From positions 1-15,965 of the forward strand of contig JAHBMJ010002788.1 of NCBI GenBank assembly GCA_018398765.1: a stretch of 15,965 nucleotides of DNA. Direction: 5' to 3'. Positions 1 through 8,448 of the stretch are shown here, in pieces (the first letter of the stretch is position 1; each line of letters starts with the position of its first letter). The position numbers were made by a program, and so were the translations under genes. The notes below the pieces were generated by a model. It was not told the DNA's origin and searched no databases. It was given only the letters and a program-made list of their open reading frames with translations. Source of the stretch: Chromera velia. Taxonomy: Eukaryota > Sar > Chromeraceae.

Positions 1-26
1 TGTGTGTGTGTGTGTATGTGTGTGTC
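1..26. repeat. (TG)n microsatellite
   Basis: The window opens inside an interrupted TG dinucleotide run; one TA interruption is visible. The run may extend to the left of the window. A short open frame across it is a by-product of the repeat. Confidence 0.9.
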
Positions 27-260
27 TGCGCGCACTGGCAGATCCACATGCACACAGATCTTTACTGACAGGTTACGTACACTGAAAGCCAATATGAAAA
101 TGTTGATCATTGTTTTGGCGGCATTAAAAAATTGTTATCTGAGTCGAACAACTTCGTTGTCTAGTTGTTGCGGTGTTATGCTGAAACAGTGCCTTCAGCT
201 CACGGCCAATATTATGAGCGTTCTGCTCATGATTTGTATTCAGACAGTCTAGTACACAAC

Positions 261-283
261 ATATATATATATATATATATATA
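261..283. repeat. (AT)n microsatellite
   Basis: A run of alternating A and T of about 22 bases lies in a generally AT-rich stretch (about 250-640). No gene, RNA or promoter was recognised in 250-900; that whole stretch reads as non-coding. Confidence 0.85.
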
Positions 284-900
284 AACATATTAATAATATC
301 AATTATGATACTTGTAAAAGCTCTACACTATGTTTTATATGTTTTCAATCTTTCTGTTAAAACCTTAAGATTTATTGTAAAGAAAATATTTGAAAGAGTT
401 AAAAACTTAAAATCATACATTCAAATTTAAATATATATATAGTTATCATAAATCAAATTTTTATATAATTCTCTTACTAGCTACGATTTAAAAAACACTT
501 AATTGCACTCTCAAACCGTTTAAAACTCTTTGTTTTAAGTTTTTAAGCATTGTTTAGTATCTAGAAATACTTGATAGATATAGTAATTTTGGAGACCGTT
601 TTGATGTTGGAGACCGTTTGGGATAGATTTGTCTTCAGTCACTTTCTTATGTAGAAACGTCGCAACCCTGTATTGTTGAAATGTTGGTTTTGCTCTTGAT
701 GTCGAGATGATTGCAAAATACGGGAGGCACTCTTCTGGCTCATACATGGACTGCCCCTCCAGAAACGAGCTTGCCCACAACCTGTTGAACAAGACCCACT
801 CCTTGAGTTATTTGCTTGTTGTGCGTGCATATGAGTTTCATGCGTGAAAGAAAAACAGTTTTAGGATTCAAAAGTTTCCGCGTCTTTCGAATGCGGCCAG

Positions 901-990
901 ATTTTTTTTTAATTTTTTTTCTATAATTTTTTTTTCTATATTTTTTTTTAATTTTTTTTTCTAGATTTTTATTTTTGTTTTTTTTTTTAA
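901..990 (-). repeat. Long interrupted poly(T), i.e. poly(A) on the minus strand
   Basis: Blocks of 8-12 T are separated at roughly 10-20 base intervals by short AA, CTATA and CTAGA interruptions. Read on the minus strand it is an A-rich tail that follows the inverted repeat at 995-1081. This could be the 3' tail of a retrotransposed (LINE/SINE-like) insertion, or a simple expanded homopolymer. No target-site duplication was identified. Confidence 0.7.
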
Positions 991-994
991 TTAT

Positions 995-1081
995 ATGGCC
1001 GGTAAACCGGTAACCTGGCCATTGTTAAAAAATTGGTCTAGCCCGGCCAGGTAACCGGTTACCCGGTAATTACCCGGCCAT
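995..1081. repeat. Large imperfect inverted repeat (hairpin) rich in GGCC and ACCGGT
   Basis: The left arm is about 995-1020 and the right arm about 1045-1081. The left arm's reverse complement matches the right arm at both ends (GGCCAGGT inside, CCGGCCAT outside), with an extra stretch in the right arm. A spacer of about 24 bases containing a short A-run separates the arms. The right arm contains the perfect 14-base palindrome GGTAACCGGTTACC. It lies between the poly(T) tract and the distal end of the broken gag gene. Confidence 0.7.
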
Positions 1082-2242
1082 CATGCAACTAGGCCCACGA
1101 CCGTGTCATGATAGACAAAACCAGTCTCAAACGAATCATCCTCATTCTCATTATCTGTCTTACACGATCTTTCCTTTCTTCTCTGTCTTTTTTCTTCTTC
1201 AACCACACTACGTACCGCTTGGTCTCCTTTGACCACGACGTCGTCATTTTTACTTTGGTTTCGGATCGTCCTCACCCCGGCAATCCTCTTTGATCCCGCA
1301 TTGTATGCTGGAGATTTACCGTGACGGGGCTGAGGCGATCCACCAAAGGATAGAGATTGCGTACGCCCCCTTCCGCCTGAGCCGAAACCTCTGCCAGGTA
1401 ACATCGGTGAACTTAGGCTGTCACCTTGTTGACCAGACTTGCCTCTCCCTCCCCAAGACTGGGCACCCTGATCGCCGAAAGGGTACGGAGACGGGAAGGG
1501 AAGGGACATCCTGCAGCCAGAGCTCATTGTCAAGGGCCTTCTCCATCGCTTCCTCCAAAGTGATGGGTTCCGCTCGGTCCGTTTCATACCCCGATATAAT
1601 CATCAACCAGATAGGAGGCAATCCTTCGATATAATCATCAACCAAATCTAACTCATTCGCTCCTGGGATCTTCAGAGCAAGTGTGGAGAACTCCTCGTTG
1701 TAGTTGCTGACGGACCCTGTGCACATGAGGGTAAGAACCTTCCTCCTCGCCTTCCTCCGCTCATGCTTCTCCTTGTACCTCCCTCTCAGCACTTCACGCA
1801 GTGCTGGCCAATCTGCAAAACCCTGTCTACACTTCACCCTCAAGTTAAACCAGTTCCTCAGAGGTGCAAACAGAAAAGTCTTGGCGATTTCTAGTTGACG
1901 ATGACGAGGGACTTGGGCGTTGGTGAAGTAATCATCCATGTCCGTAATGAACCTCTCTGTTTAGTCACGGCGTCCAGTAAACGTCTCCGGCTTCACCAGA
2001 GTGATGCGAGGCACCTGCTTGCGTTCTTCAACTTCAGGGCCCTGAGATGCAGCAGAGGGAAGTGCATCTTCTTCTGTAGGGAACACAGGTGGTGCAGCAG
2101 CATTGGTTTGAGCTGCAACTACACCTTCGAGGATCTGCTGGAACTGCTGCTGGTTTTGTTGCAAGGCCAGCATGCCCTGCTAAAGGTTGTGTAAAGCATT
2201 GCCAACCTGCTCCAATGTCAGTGGAATGGGAAGTTGTTCCAT
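1081..2242 (-). pseudogene. gag: Ty3/gypsy-type Gag (Retrotrans_gag family), broken by stops and frameshift
   Basis: Gag forms the particle that packages LTR-retrotransposon RNA. Translation starts well at an ATG (2242-2240), with an N-terminus MEQLPIPLTLEQVGNALHNL. An in-frame TAG follows (codon 21, 2182-2180), then a Gln-rich stretch, then an in-frame TAA (codon 94, 1963-1961). The frame resumes at once with the capsid-like core. Family features of that core are the NWF motif near codon 130, the DWPAL motif, the pattern GSVSNYNEEF, then GLP and the tail motif LEEAMEKALDNE. After about 1500 this frame runs out (stop at 1421-1423), and the likely continuation lies in another minus frame ending at 1081. 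That segment is Gly/Ser/Arg-rich (GRGFGSGGRGR), as in nucleocapsid regions. No intact CCHC knuckle and no protease or reverse transcriptase follow. The family call is from pattern recognition. It is a pseudogene fragment; the breaks could be due to C-to-T decay. Confidence 0.85.
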
Positions 2243-2299
2243 GACAGATAATTACAAACAACAGGGGATTCAGACTGAACAAAGTTGGAAATCTCTGTT

Positions 2300-2321
2300 C
2301 AGAACCTTGCTCTGGTAACCA
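2300..2321 (-). other. Candidate tRNA primer-binding site of the gag element
   Basis: On the minus strand a TGG-initiated sequence (TGGTTACCAGAGCAAGGTT) starts at 2321. It lies 3 bases inside a possible LTR end (TAACA, edge at 2325) and about 60 bases before the gag ATG. The CAGAGCAAGGTT part closely resembles the initiator-Met type primer site used by many plant retrotransposons (TGGTATCAGAGC-type), but with an extra base near the start. Position and order (LTR end, primer site, leader, gag) are right for the family. The tRNA identity is inferred. Confidence 0.45.
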
Positions 2322-2324
2322 CAC

Positions 2325-2600
2325 TGTTAGCGTTCTACGGGGCTAAGAACTCTAAATACGTTGATGTGCATTCAGAGGTTCCTTAACATATAAGTTTGAC
2401 CTAGAAAAGTTTACACAACGTTCAGTTAAACAGATCAATCAGTCGCTAGAAGGCAGGCTGATGCTTTTCTGACGTCAGGCCACGTCAGATTGCTACATGA
2501 CGCCAAAGCGGCCAGTGCCACATAAATTATACGCGTGCCTCACGGCGCTGCCACTCCGCAGGCCCGTCGCATGCTCGCCGCTCGTAGCCCGCCTACACCT
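2325..2600 (-). promoter_or_regulatory. Probable LTR / promoter region upstream of the gag pseudogene
   Basis: Read on the minus strand, a TATA-like TATAATTTATG lies at 2531-2521. Close downstream are a perfect CRE-type palindrome TGACGTCA (2470-2477) and a related CACGTCAG (about 2481-2488). The interval then runs to the TAACA edge at 2325 beside the candidate primer site. This fits U3-R-U5 of an LTR, but its outer (5') boundary and a second LTR copy were not found. A TAACA/TGTTA pair also brackets only 64 bases (2325-2388). I regard that as too short to be the whole LTR. Confidence 0.35.
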
Positions 2601-2619
2601 ACAGAGAAGATCTTTTCGT

Positions 2620-4080
2620 AAATTAAGTGTTGGTCTGCCACAACCACTCACTTCCCTCAATTCGCTTTGAGCCCCCTTTCATACATACCTCTCTTCCTAG
2701 CCTCTCTTCATCAGTTGCTTGTGCGCTCCCCTGCAGATGGAAAGAGGTCTCTTGAGAGTGCCTCCACCCCCACCCCAAGATCCTCAGGGTGACGATCGAA
2801 GAGAAGGAAAGTGAAGAGTGGAGCACAGCTGCAACCGAGGGCGGCACTCACGCGGGAAAAAAGAAGGATAGACGTTCAAGACAGGTCAACCATGAGCGAC
2901 TTACGTGCTGAGCCTCTGAATTCGTGCATATGCATGTCTATTCAGCCATCCCACAACCCATCTGTCTCTGCCGTCTCCGTCTTTTCAGACTCTTGCCGGT
3001 GTTTCGTAGCCGTGTTTCATCGATTTGGTTCGGTCGTTGAGAATATTTAAGAATTTATTACCACTATCTCCCAGTGTCTCTTTGCGTTGTCTGCAAAGAA
3101 TGATCGAGGCGGCTGTGGCTCCCAAGAAGTGAAAGGAGGTCAACAAATCCATAGATACACCAATCAATGTCTCTTTTTATCTATTCTGCCATGCAATGAT
3201 CCATGCTGAGAGTGTCATGCTGCAATCAACGGAAGAGGAACTGTGAAGGTCATTTCTGGGCAATTACCGCAGCTAGTCAGGATTAGCCAATCTTTTTATA
3301 TGCCTCTTTTTGGTCGTCCGGGTTACAGTGAGCGAGTCATCGCATTCTACGGGCCTTTCGGGGGGGGGGTGCACTTGCTTCGCCCAGAGGGGCTCCCTGG
3401 CCCAGACTTGAGAATAATTGGTAAATCGGATATCCATCTGGGATGGAAAGGGGGGGGTTGGGGTGGGGGGCTCTTGCAGCCTGAGTGTAGCAGATGAACC
3501 CACCACTCATCTTTCTTTTTCTTTTTGCTAGTTTGGACTCTTCCCCTCTTGCTTCATCCTTCTCTTAAAGTTCTCTTCTCTTCTATACATAATTCACGGG
3601 TTTGCAGATAATGCATGGCTCTTCCTTTCCCTTTCCCTTCCCTTCCTTCCTTTGCTGTTTGCAACATTACTGGCCAACATCATGACTTCGCAACGTTCTA
3701 CATTGGTTGATCAATCGACACGGCCTTCCACACCACACCCTGAATTCTGCCCCGTGATGAACACCTGTCCATCGCCCACGCCGTGTCCCTGCCTTCATCG
3801 TTCTTTGCACGTTCTATCGCCTTCCTGGCCTCCGTTGTTCGCATCTTTGCGTTTATCAAGCAGTGTCAAATATATGCACTCCAAGAGCCTCTAGTGCTTC
3901 ACAGGCAGTCACTGTTCCCCCCCGGAAAACACGCAGTCATATCAGTGATCGCATTCCGTGTCTGATATTGTGATAGGGTTGATCAAAGCTGGTCTTCAAC
4001 TTGATGTTCTGTATGAAGATCCAGAGGCATTGCCCCATTTGGACCCCTGGATTGATTAACTAAAATGAATGAATGTAGAG
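2620..4080. other. Non-coding stretch with homopurine/homopyrimidine and G-run tracts
   Basis: No gene is recognisable here; the open frames are short, on both strands, and lack known motifs. Visible structure includes a run of 10 G (3360-3369), a G8-TT-G4-T-G6 tract (3450-3470), and a CT-rich stretch (about 3505-3660) with repeated CCTTCC/TCTTTT. The sequence is otherwise of mixed composition. Confidence 0.5.
3450..3470 (+). other. Potential G-quadruplex motif
   Basis: Guanine runs of 8, 4 and 6 are separated by TT and T. The run of 8 can supply two G-tracts, so four tracts of at least three G are available with very short loops. Two other long G runs lie nearby (3360-3369 and 4162-4170). 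Confidence 0.5.
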
Positions 4081-4081
4081 T

Positions 4082-4144
4082 GTCGGGTATGAGTGACTAT
4101 CCGTCGGGTGTAAGTGACTCTCCGTCGGGTGTGAGTGACTGTCC
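4082..4144. repeat. 21-bp tandem repeat, three copies
   Basis: There are three consecutive units (4082-4102, 4103-4123, 4124-4144) of the type GTCGGGTGTGAGTGACTNTCC, each differing at one to three positions. The unit length is a multiple of three, so a minus-strand frame reads through as a degenerate seven-residue Thr/His/Arg-rich repeat. I see no evidence that it is translated. Confidence 0.85.
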
Positions 4145-4626
4145 ATCGTTTGCTAGTGGCCGGGGGGGGGTGCATAGAAATGAGTGCATCCCTCCACCAT
4201 GAGAAAGAAGTTTGGTGAATGGTCTCCTTGTGCATGTCCGTCATGGTCCGATCTGCTTTGTAGGTCTGACTTGCTTGTCGATACATGCATGCATGCTGTT
4301 ATATTTACATAGATACCCATGCAGTCATCGATGGACTACCAACGTCTTGTAAATTGTCCATTTTTTCTAAAAGCAGCGTTTATGTCTGCTTACGGTGATT
4401 GATGCACAAAGCAGGAGTCCGCGTGATGAGTATCAAATGATTGTGCATATCTCGGATTGCTGTATGTCTTCCGATGGCAGCTCAAAATACAATAATAATA
4501 TGCATTGACCATGATTGACGACCTAACTCGGATAAAACTGTCAAATTAATAAGAATATCACGGTATACGTTTACGTAGACTAATTACATATATATAGATG
4601 TATACATATTTTACCATACATGGCAT
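4145..4626. other. Non-coding interval before LTR copy 1
   Basis: It contains a run of 9 G (about 4162-4170), a TGCATGCATGC-type palindromic repeat near 4284-4297, and AT-rich sequence from about 4490. No gene is recognised. Confidence 0.4.
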
Positions 4627-5041
4627 TGTTCCGTGCTCCTCCGGACTCAGTAGGTCAGACGAAGCCGAAACAGAAGAATAGAACTAGAATTGGAGTTGAA
4701 TATATCTTTTAATTATTCACTCAGTGTTATTGAAGTCAGTGAAGGTCGGTTCAGATCGCTTCAAGTCAATTCTTCCAGAAGGTAAGTCAACTCGATTTGG
4801 GATTCAATTCTGTTACTCCGAGGTCAAGTTTTTAATCGATTCTTTCTTTTCTTTTTTTTCAAAGTTGCATTTTATGCTTGTTTCCTGCAAAGGTTGCCAA
4901 TTGTGAAAGTGTATCAATTGTGTAAGTGTATCATGTTTGACAGACTTTCATTTTTGAAAGTGTATCAAGTTTGACATACTTTGCCTTAACCGATACAGAA
5001 CCGATTAATCGGCTTCTTGTGAAAGTTAGGCAAAAGAGATG

Positions 5042-5092
5042 GAGGTGGGAATCGAACCCGAGACCTTCCGCTTCTCAGTCTGCCACCTGGCA
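5042..5092 (-). other. tRNA-like (SINE-type) module with pol III B box in LTR copy 1
   Basis: On the minus strand an exact B-box match, GGTTCGATTCC (5058-5048), is preceded by AGCGGAAGGTCTCG, which resembles the anticodon-stem 3' side of tRNA-derived SINEs. An imperfect A box, TGGCAGACTGAG, lies at 5085-5074. No full cloverleaf can be folded (the acceptor stem is absent), so it is not a functional tRNA gene. The same module in LTR copy 3 (8864-8914) has lost the B-box consensus by two G-to-A changes. Confidence 0.6.
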
Positions 5093-5220
5093 ATGCTCAC
5101 ATTTCATCCATTGTAATTCTCCTGATGTCTGCCAAAGGACATAGACAGCAAAACGTCTCAGAATAATCAAAGACTTAAGTTGCGGTCTGAGTAGACTGTA
5201 ACACATGCCTCCTCCTCAAT

Positions 5221-5240
5221 AAGGCGCTTCCACGCGCCTT
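5221..5240. repeat. Perfect stem-loop AAGGCGC-TTCCAC-GCGCCTT
   Basis: A seven-base-pair stem with a six-base loop lies in the outer part of LTR copy 1 and is repeated identically at 9043-9062 in copy 3. A second stem with the same TTCCAC loop core, GAAGGCG/CGCCTTC, lies just outside the LTR at 5301-5322. Confidence 0.6.
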
Positions 5241-6908
5241 TAAAACTACTGTCGTCTCCTTCGCCTTCAAAGTACGGCATAACACGTGCCCCTCTCTTGC
5301 GAAGGCGGTTCCACGCGCCTTCAATTCCACAGAGTTGTACCGAGTTCTTGTTTGCCCCTTGGTAGGCTTAAAAAGGATCCACAGGTGTCTTCACTTTCCA
5401 GTCTGCTCGTCGACGAAGTTCCACGAAATCCCGGCGCCTGAGGTTCTTACTATCCTAATCTACGCGTTGACGCCTACTTAACTTTCATTTATTTCACCAG
5501 CCAGCCATCAGCCAATCAAAGCGGCGGAAAAGCTTCCGAAAGAGACAAGAAAAGATATTTCGCCTTTGTATGCAGTCACTGTAACTGGGTGGTGTTTTGT
5601 AGATTCAGTGTTTCTCAACAATGTTCAAATTCTCACACACAGTCAACAGCGGACGCTTCATTCCCAAGACCTTCCTTTAATTCAGTTTCTTTGCTTCTAT
5701 TGCACTGATTCATCAGTGTATCCTCTAAACCTTTGTCTTGACCTCACTCCTTGAGGTGTGTTGCTTTGGAAGCTCGATCATTCGCTTCATGATCGGCAAT
5801 CGTCTGCGTCTAATCCTTTCACCTTCTCACTTTCTGTCGAGAGGAACGGTGCGACCGGGGCTTACCGACCATGGAGAGAGCCCGGCCACGCGGCAGCAGT
5901 CACATTTGGTCACACTTTTGATCACACTTCGTCTTTCAAAGGTCAGGCGTGCCGTTCCCTCGGGGGCATCAGATTGGCCCAGCACTGCGCCTTGTGCATC
6001 TTGTACATCTGATGGATCTCAACACCCCGGCTCGACTTTGAGATCGAAAGATCCAGTCTTATCAGCATCAGAAAGCGTCACAATTCACACCAAAAAGAAC
6101 TTTTTCAGCTCTGCTCTCTTAGAGAGAAATCCCGACGACTTCATTGAGCAACCAAGAGTGGTTGTTAGGCCGTGGCACACTCAACCTTCTGCTGAATGCC
6201 CATACCTTTCGCATCGTCCGTTTCGGATGCAAGAGGTCAATCGCACCGAGGTGCCAACCACAGTGAATGGATGTGTATGATGGCGGTCATACATACAATT
6301 GGTCTGGTTTGTGTAAACACAGTTGTCTCGAGTCTGGCATGTGGATCATCCAACTGTATACTAAGTCTTACTTTACTCTTTCCTTCCTAAATTTTCGCTT
6401 AATCTTCTATTCCCAACAAAAGGTTTCTTTATCAACACATAAGCAGCTTATCCTGAGCCTCGTAAGGCTTGCACCACCGTCGCCAGCCAGAAAGAGGTCC
6501 AAGCTCCAGCGAGGTCTAGAAGTTCCACAGTTCCGATCCAATGGTCGCTCGATCCGTTGTTTCAGTTTACAGTCTGAGAGGGCTGATTCTCAGAGGGATG
6601 TTGACCCCCACAGAGGCGCTCGTGCTTGTACAAGACTGCTGTTGTCTTCCTTAGAGGGTTTATGGAGAGGAATTTCATCTACGAGTGCAGAGGTTGCTGT
6701 TCAATTCGGGAAAGAACTGCTGGCTTGACCAAAAAGGTCAGTCATTTTCGGTCACGCGGCGTCTCGTGATAATTTGGTTGCATGTGCCCCGGCATTCCAC
6801 TGCGTGGTGAGGGAGGAGTCACACGCCCGCGGGCCCAAGGAAGCAATTGACCCCGCGGTATTTGGATTCAGCGCGTGAAGGTTAGTCAATCATCTTTGGC
6901 GAGAGTCT

Positions 6909-6915
6909 TATATAA
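6909..6915 (+). promoter_or_regulatory. Possible TATA box
   Basis: TATATAA lies in CTTATATAACC. It is preceded by a GC-richer segment and followed about 30 bases later by a pyrimidine-rich stretch. The nearest ATG opens only a very short frame, so a gene under its control is not evident. Confidence 0.2.
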
Positions 6916-7021
6916 CCTTTCCTCTTAATTCTGTATTGTTTCACCAATGTCTGTCTCGGGAGCGTAAGCTCCATATGGTACTGAGGCTGGGATGGAAAAG
7001 AGAGAAACGAAGAAAAATGAA

Positions 7022-7119
7022 CAGCGCTTCGCGGTTTGCTCTGGTTTTATTTGAGTGTCTTTCTCAAAGGACAGAAGAGGGAAAAAAACGAAAATTCAGC
7101 AGCGCTTCGCGGTTTGCTC
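7022..7119. repeat. Direct repeat, CAGCGCTTCGCGGTTTGCTC twice, 78 bp apart
   Basis: The identical 20-base core lies at 7022-7041 and 7100-7119. Purine-rich AGAAAC/GAAAAA-type flanks are also loosely repeated. The spacing is a multiple of three, so one plus frame repeats SASRFA twice. It is a local duplication; no coding function is supported. Confidence 0.7.
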
Positions 7120-7181
7120 CATTTTGATATAATTTTTCTCTAAGTCAAGGGTGACAGTCCTCTCAACTCGAGGGGCTCTTT

Positions 7182-7511
7182 GTGGTTGACGAAGGCGTTA
7201 GAGCGTACCAGAAGCTGGGTGTGAAAGCGTGCCGATGTGGATGGAGTCCAGAAGGAATTATAAAAGGAAGTCTGGGGACAGCAGGGTCCAAAGGAGTGAC
7301 AGCTGCCCATACACAGGTGAAGTGTCTTCTAAAAAGTCTCCAGCGAGTGGCAGAAGGAACTGCCAGATCCAGCGCTTGCAGGTGTGTTTGGATGAAGAGA
7401 ACTCTTTGGTGTCGGTTCCTGAAGAGGAGTGGTCAGCCGTACAGTTCGACCTTCTCTTTCGGTCTCTTGTTGGGGGTCCCGGCAAGGAAGAGAGTTTCTG
7501 AAGTTGCCTGA
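7182..7511 (+). other. Two overlapping open frames, coding status doubtful
   Basis: Two plus-strand frames are open together here. One starts in the TTGTGG at 7180 and runs to 7511; the other is open from 7202 to 7501. The second has an acidic, hydrophobic C-terminal part (VCLDEENSLVSVPEEEW) that looks more protein-like. Neither has a conserved motif or strong ATG. The simultaneous openness of two frames suggests composition rather than a gene; a decayed exon is possible. Confidence 0.15.
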
Positions 7512-7583
7512 ATAGAAATCTTCCAAGTGTCTGTGCTGAGAGACTCGATTGATCTCCAGCTAGTTTTGCTCTTTGCAGGTTGT

Positions 7584-7608
7584 GTTCGACTCTTGCGGTA
7601 AGTCACCA
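7584..7608 (-). other. Candidate tRNA primer-binding site next to LTR copy 2
   Basis: Read on the minus strand, two bases after the LTR end (GGAACA), a TGG-initiated sequence TGGTGACTTACCGCAAGAG continues into GAGTCGAAC. Its complement contains GTTCGACTC (7584-7592), a T-arm/B-box-like core, the right distance from a terminal CCA to mimic a tRNA 3' end apart from one extra base. If correct it makes this LTR a 5' LTR on the minus strand. On the plus strand the same bases also resemble a short exon (TTTGCAG before, GTAAGT after), so the reading is not unique. Confidence 0.35.
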
Positions 7609-7972
7609 CATGTTCCATGCTCCTCCGGACTCAGTAGGTCAGACGAAATTGAAACAGAAGAATAGAACTAGAATTGGAGTTGAATATATCTTTTAATTAT
7701 TCACTCAGTGTTATTGAAGTCAGTGAAGGTCGGTTCAGATCGCTTCAAGTCAATTCTTCCAGAAGGTAAGTCAACTCGATTTGGGATTCAATTCTCTTAC
7801 TCCGAGGTCAAGTTTTTAATCGATTCTTTCTTTTCTTTTTTTTCAAAGTTGCATTTTATGCTTGTTTCCTGCAAAGGTTGCCAATTATGAAAGTGTATCA
7901 ATTGTGTAAGTATATCATGTTTGACAGACTTTCATTTTTGAAAGTGTATCAAGTTTGACATATTTTGCCTTA

Positions 7973-8008
7973 ACCGATATAGAACCGATTAATCGGCTTT
8001 GTATCGGT
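7973..8008. repeat. 36-bp near-perfect palindrome in LTR copy 2
   Basis: It is centred on TTAA in CCGATTAATCGG, with outer arms ACCGATA and TATCGGT and only a few mismatches. The same structure is in the LTR at 15242-15965. The short-form LTRs keep the left arm and centre but lose the right arm exactly where their sequence departs from the long form. Confidence 0.8.
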
Positions 8009-8144
8009 GTATCATCAGACTCATTGCTTAACCTTCTATCAATCTATTTTCCGTCTTTCTTATTAACTCTATTGCTTTTTTTTTTTACTCAAGCTTTTTA
8101 ACCTTATTTCTTTTATCAGCTTTCTGATATTGTCTGACTTATTT

Positions 8145-8152
8145 CTTTTATA
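8145..8152 (-). promoter_or_regulatory. TATA box of LTR copy 2
   Basis: On the minus strand TATAAAAG follows CTCGG, 260 bases from the LTR's 5' edge (8411). This is a normal position for a U3 promoter. It is conserved in the other long-form copy. Confidence 0.5.
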
Positions 8153-8412
8153 CCGAGTATTTAATTCATTTCCATCCATTCTTTACCAATCTTCCATCAA
8201 GGTAAACCCCCTTTACTGTATATCAGCCCTATAAGACCTTACGTCTTACATTCCGATTGATTTTTCTCCATGACTTCTTAATCTATCATTCCTGTTGCTC
8301 AATTTAATAACTAAATATTTACTAACAAAATAAGACTAGTCTATGTCGTTCTTACTAGCCTTCGATCTAAAAACCTAACTTCATTCTATTGCCTATAACT
8401 TCAACAGAACAT

Positions 8413-8444
8413 AGGTGCGATTGGGATCCTGGAGCTGGTGAAGC
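8413..8444 (+). repeat. 32-bp segment shared with 11555-11586, trapped between two LTRs
   Basis: A segment beginning AGGTGCGATTGGGATCC matches 11555-11586 with a single C/T difference. It is the only non-LTR sequence (with a few edge bases) between LTR copies 2 and 3. It therefore appears to be a remnant of another copy of the sequence that lies about 700 bp downstream of the pol fragment. Confidence 0.7.
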
Positions 8445-8448
8445 TATA

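Larger units (their letters stand above)
4627..5284 (-). repeat. LTR copy 1 (short form, 658 bp, probably solo)
   Basis: It is bounded by TGTT...AACA and has the same length (658) and ends as the copy at 8449-9106, with about 15 substitutions and no indels seen by eye. Its first 389 plus-strand bases are shared with the long-form copies at 7611 and 15242; the rest differs completely. By analogy with the long form (TATA box, flanking primer site, polypurine tract), transcription would run on the minus strand, starting TGTTATGCCG and ending in ACGGAACA. The flanks GGCAT and CGTGC do not form a target-site duplication, and no internal region abuts it, so it may be a solo LTR. Confidence 0.75.
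5285..7181. other. Interval between LTR copies with open frames but no recognised gene
   Basis: Two plus-strand frames are open for some distance (about 5738-6280 and 6267-6728). Neither shows a domain, signal or motif I recognise, and neither has clear start context. They are in different frames, and an intron joining them is possible but not demonstrated. The tract AATCTTCTATTCCCAACAAAAG near 6400-6421 resembles a splice acceptor. A 10-base palindrome GCCCGCGGGC lies near 6828 and an inverted TGACC/GGTCA pair at about 6726-6740. I treat the interval as unassigned. Confidence 0.3.
7611..8411 (-). repeat. LTR copy 2 (long form, 801 bp)
   Basis: Its termini are the perfect inverted pair TGTTC...GAACA. 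It matches the copy at 15242-15965 along its length apart from scattered substitutions and one base in a homopolymer run. Its first 389 plus-strand bases match the short-form LTRs; the remaining 412 are specific to the long form. A TATAAAAG box on the minus strand (8152-8145), the candidate primer site at 7608 and the polypurine tract before copy 4 all give the same orientation. Transcription would thus begin on the minus strand and run toward 7611. No target-site duplication is seen (left flank CCACA, right flank TAGGT). Confidence 0.8.

Noticed and set aside
2325-2388. TGTTAGCG...CTTAACA interval as a complete 64-bp LTR
   Set aside because: It is far shorter than typical LTRs and excludes the TATA and CRE motifs further out. 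The TGTTA/TAACA pair is short enough to arise by chance.
3652-3894. Short plus-strand frames in 3650-3965 as genes
   Set aside because: They are under 85 codons, overlap in different frames, have no motif, and are embedded in pyrimidine-rich sequence.
4724-4906. A 60-residue frame conserved in four places (4724, 7708, 8546, and 15944 on the minus strand)
   Set aside because: It lies wholly inside the repeated LTR block, so its conservation reflects recent copying. It runs antisense to the inferred LTR transcription and has a low-complexity Ser/Phe stretch from the T-rich tract. The GTAAGT and T-rich CAAAG signals within it could mimic an 83-base intron but are also antisense to the LTR.
5042-5092. 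A functional tRNA gene
   Set aside because: The B box is perfect, but no acceptor stem or complete D and anticodon arms can be formed, and the spacing between A-like and B boxes is short.
4627-5284. DNA transposon/MITE with terminal inverted repeats
   Set aside because: Only TGTT/AACA is shared between the ends of the short form. The family also shows TATA box, polypurine tract and primer-site context, which fit LTRs better.
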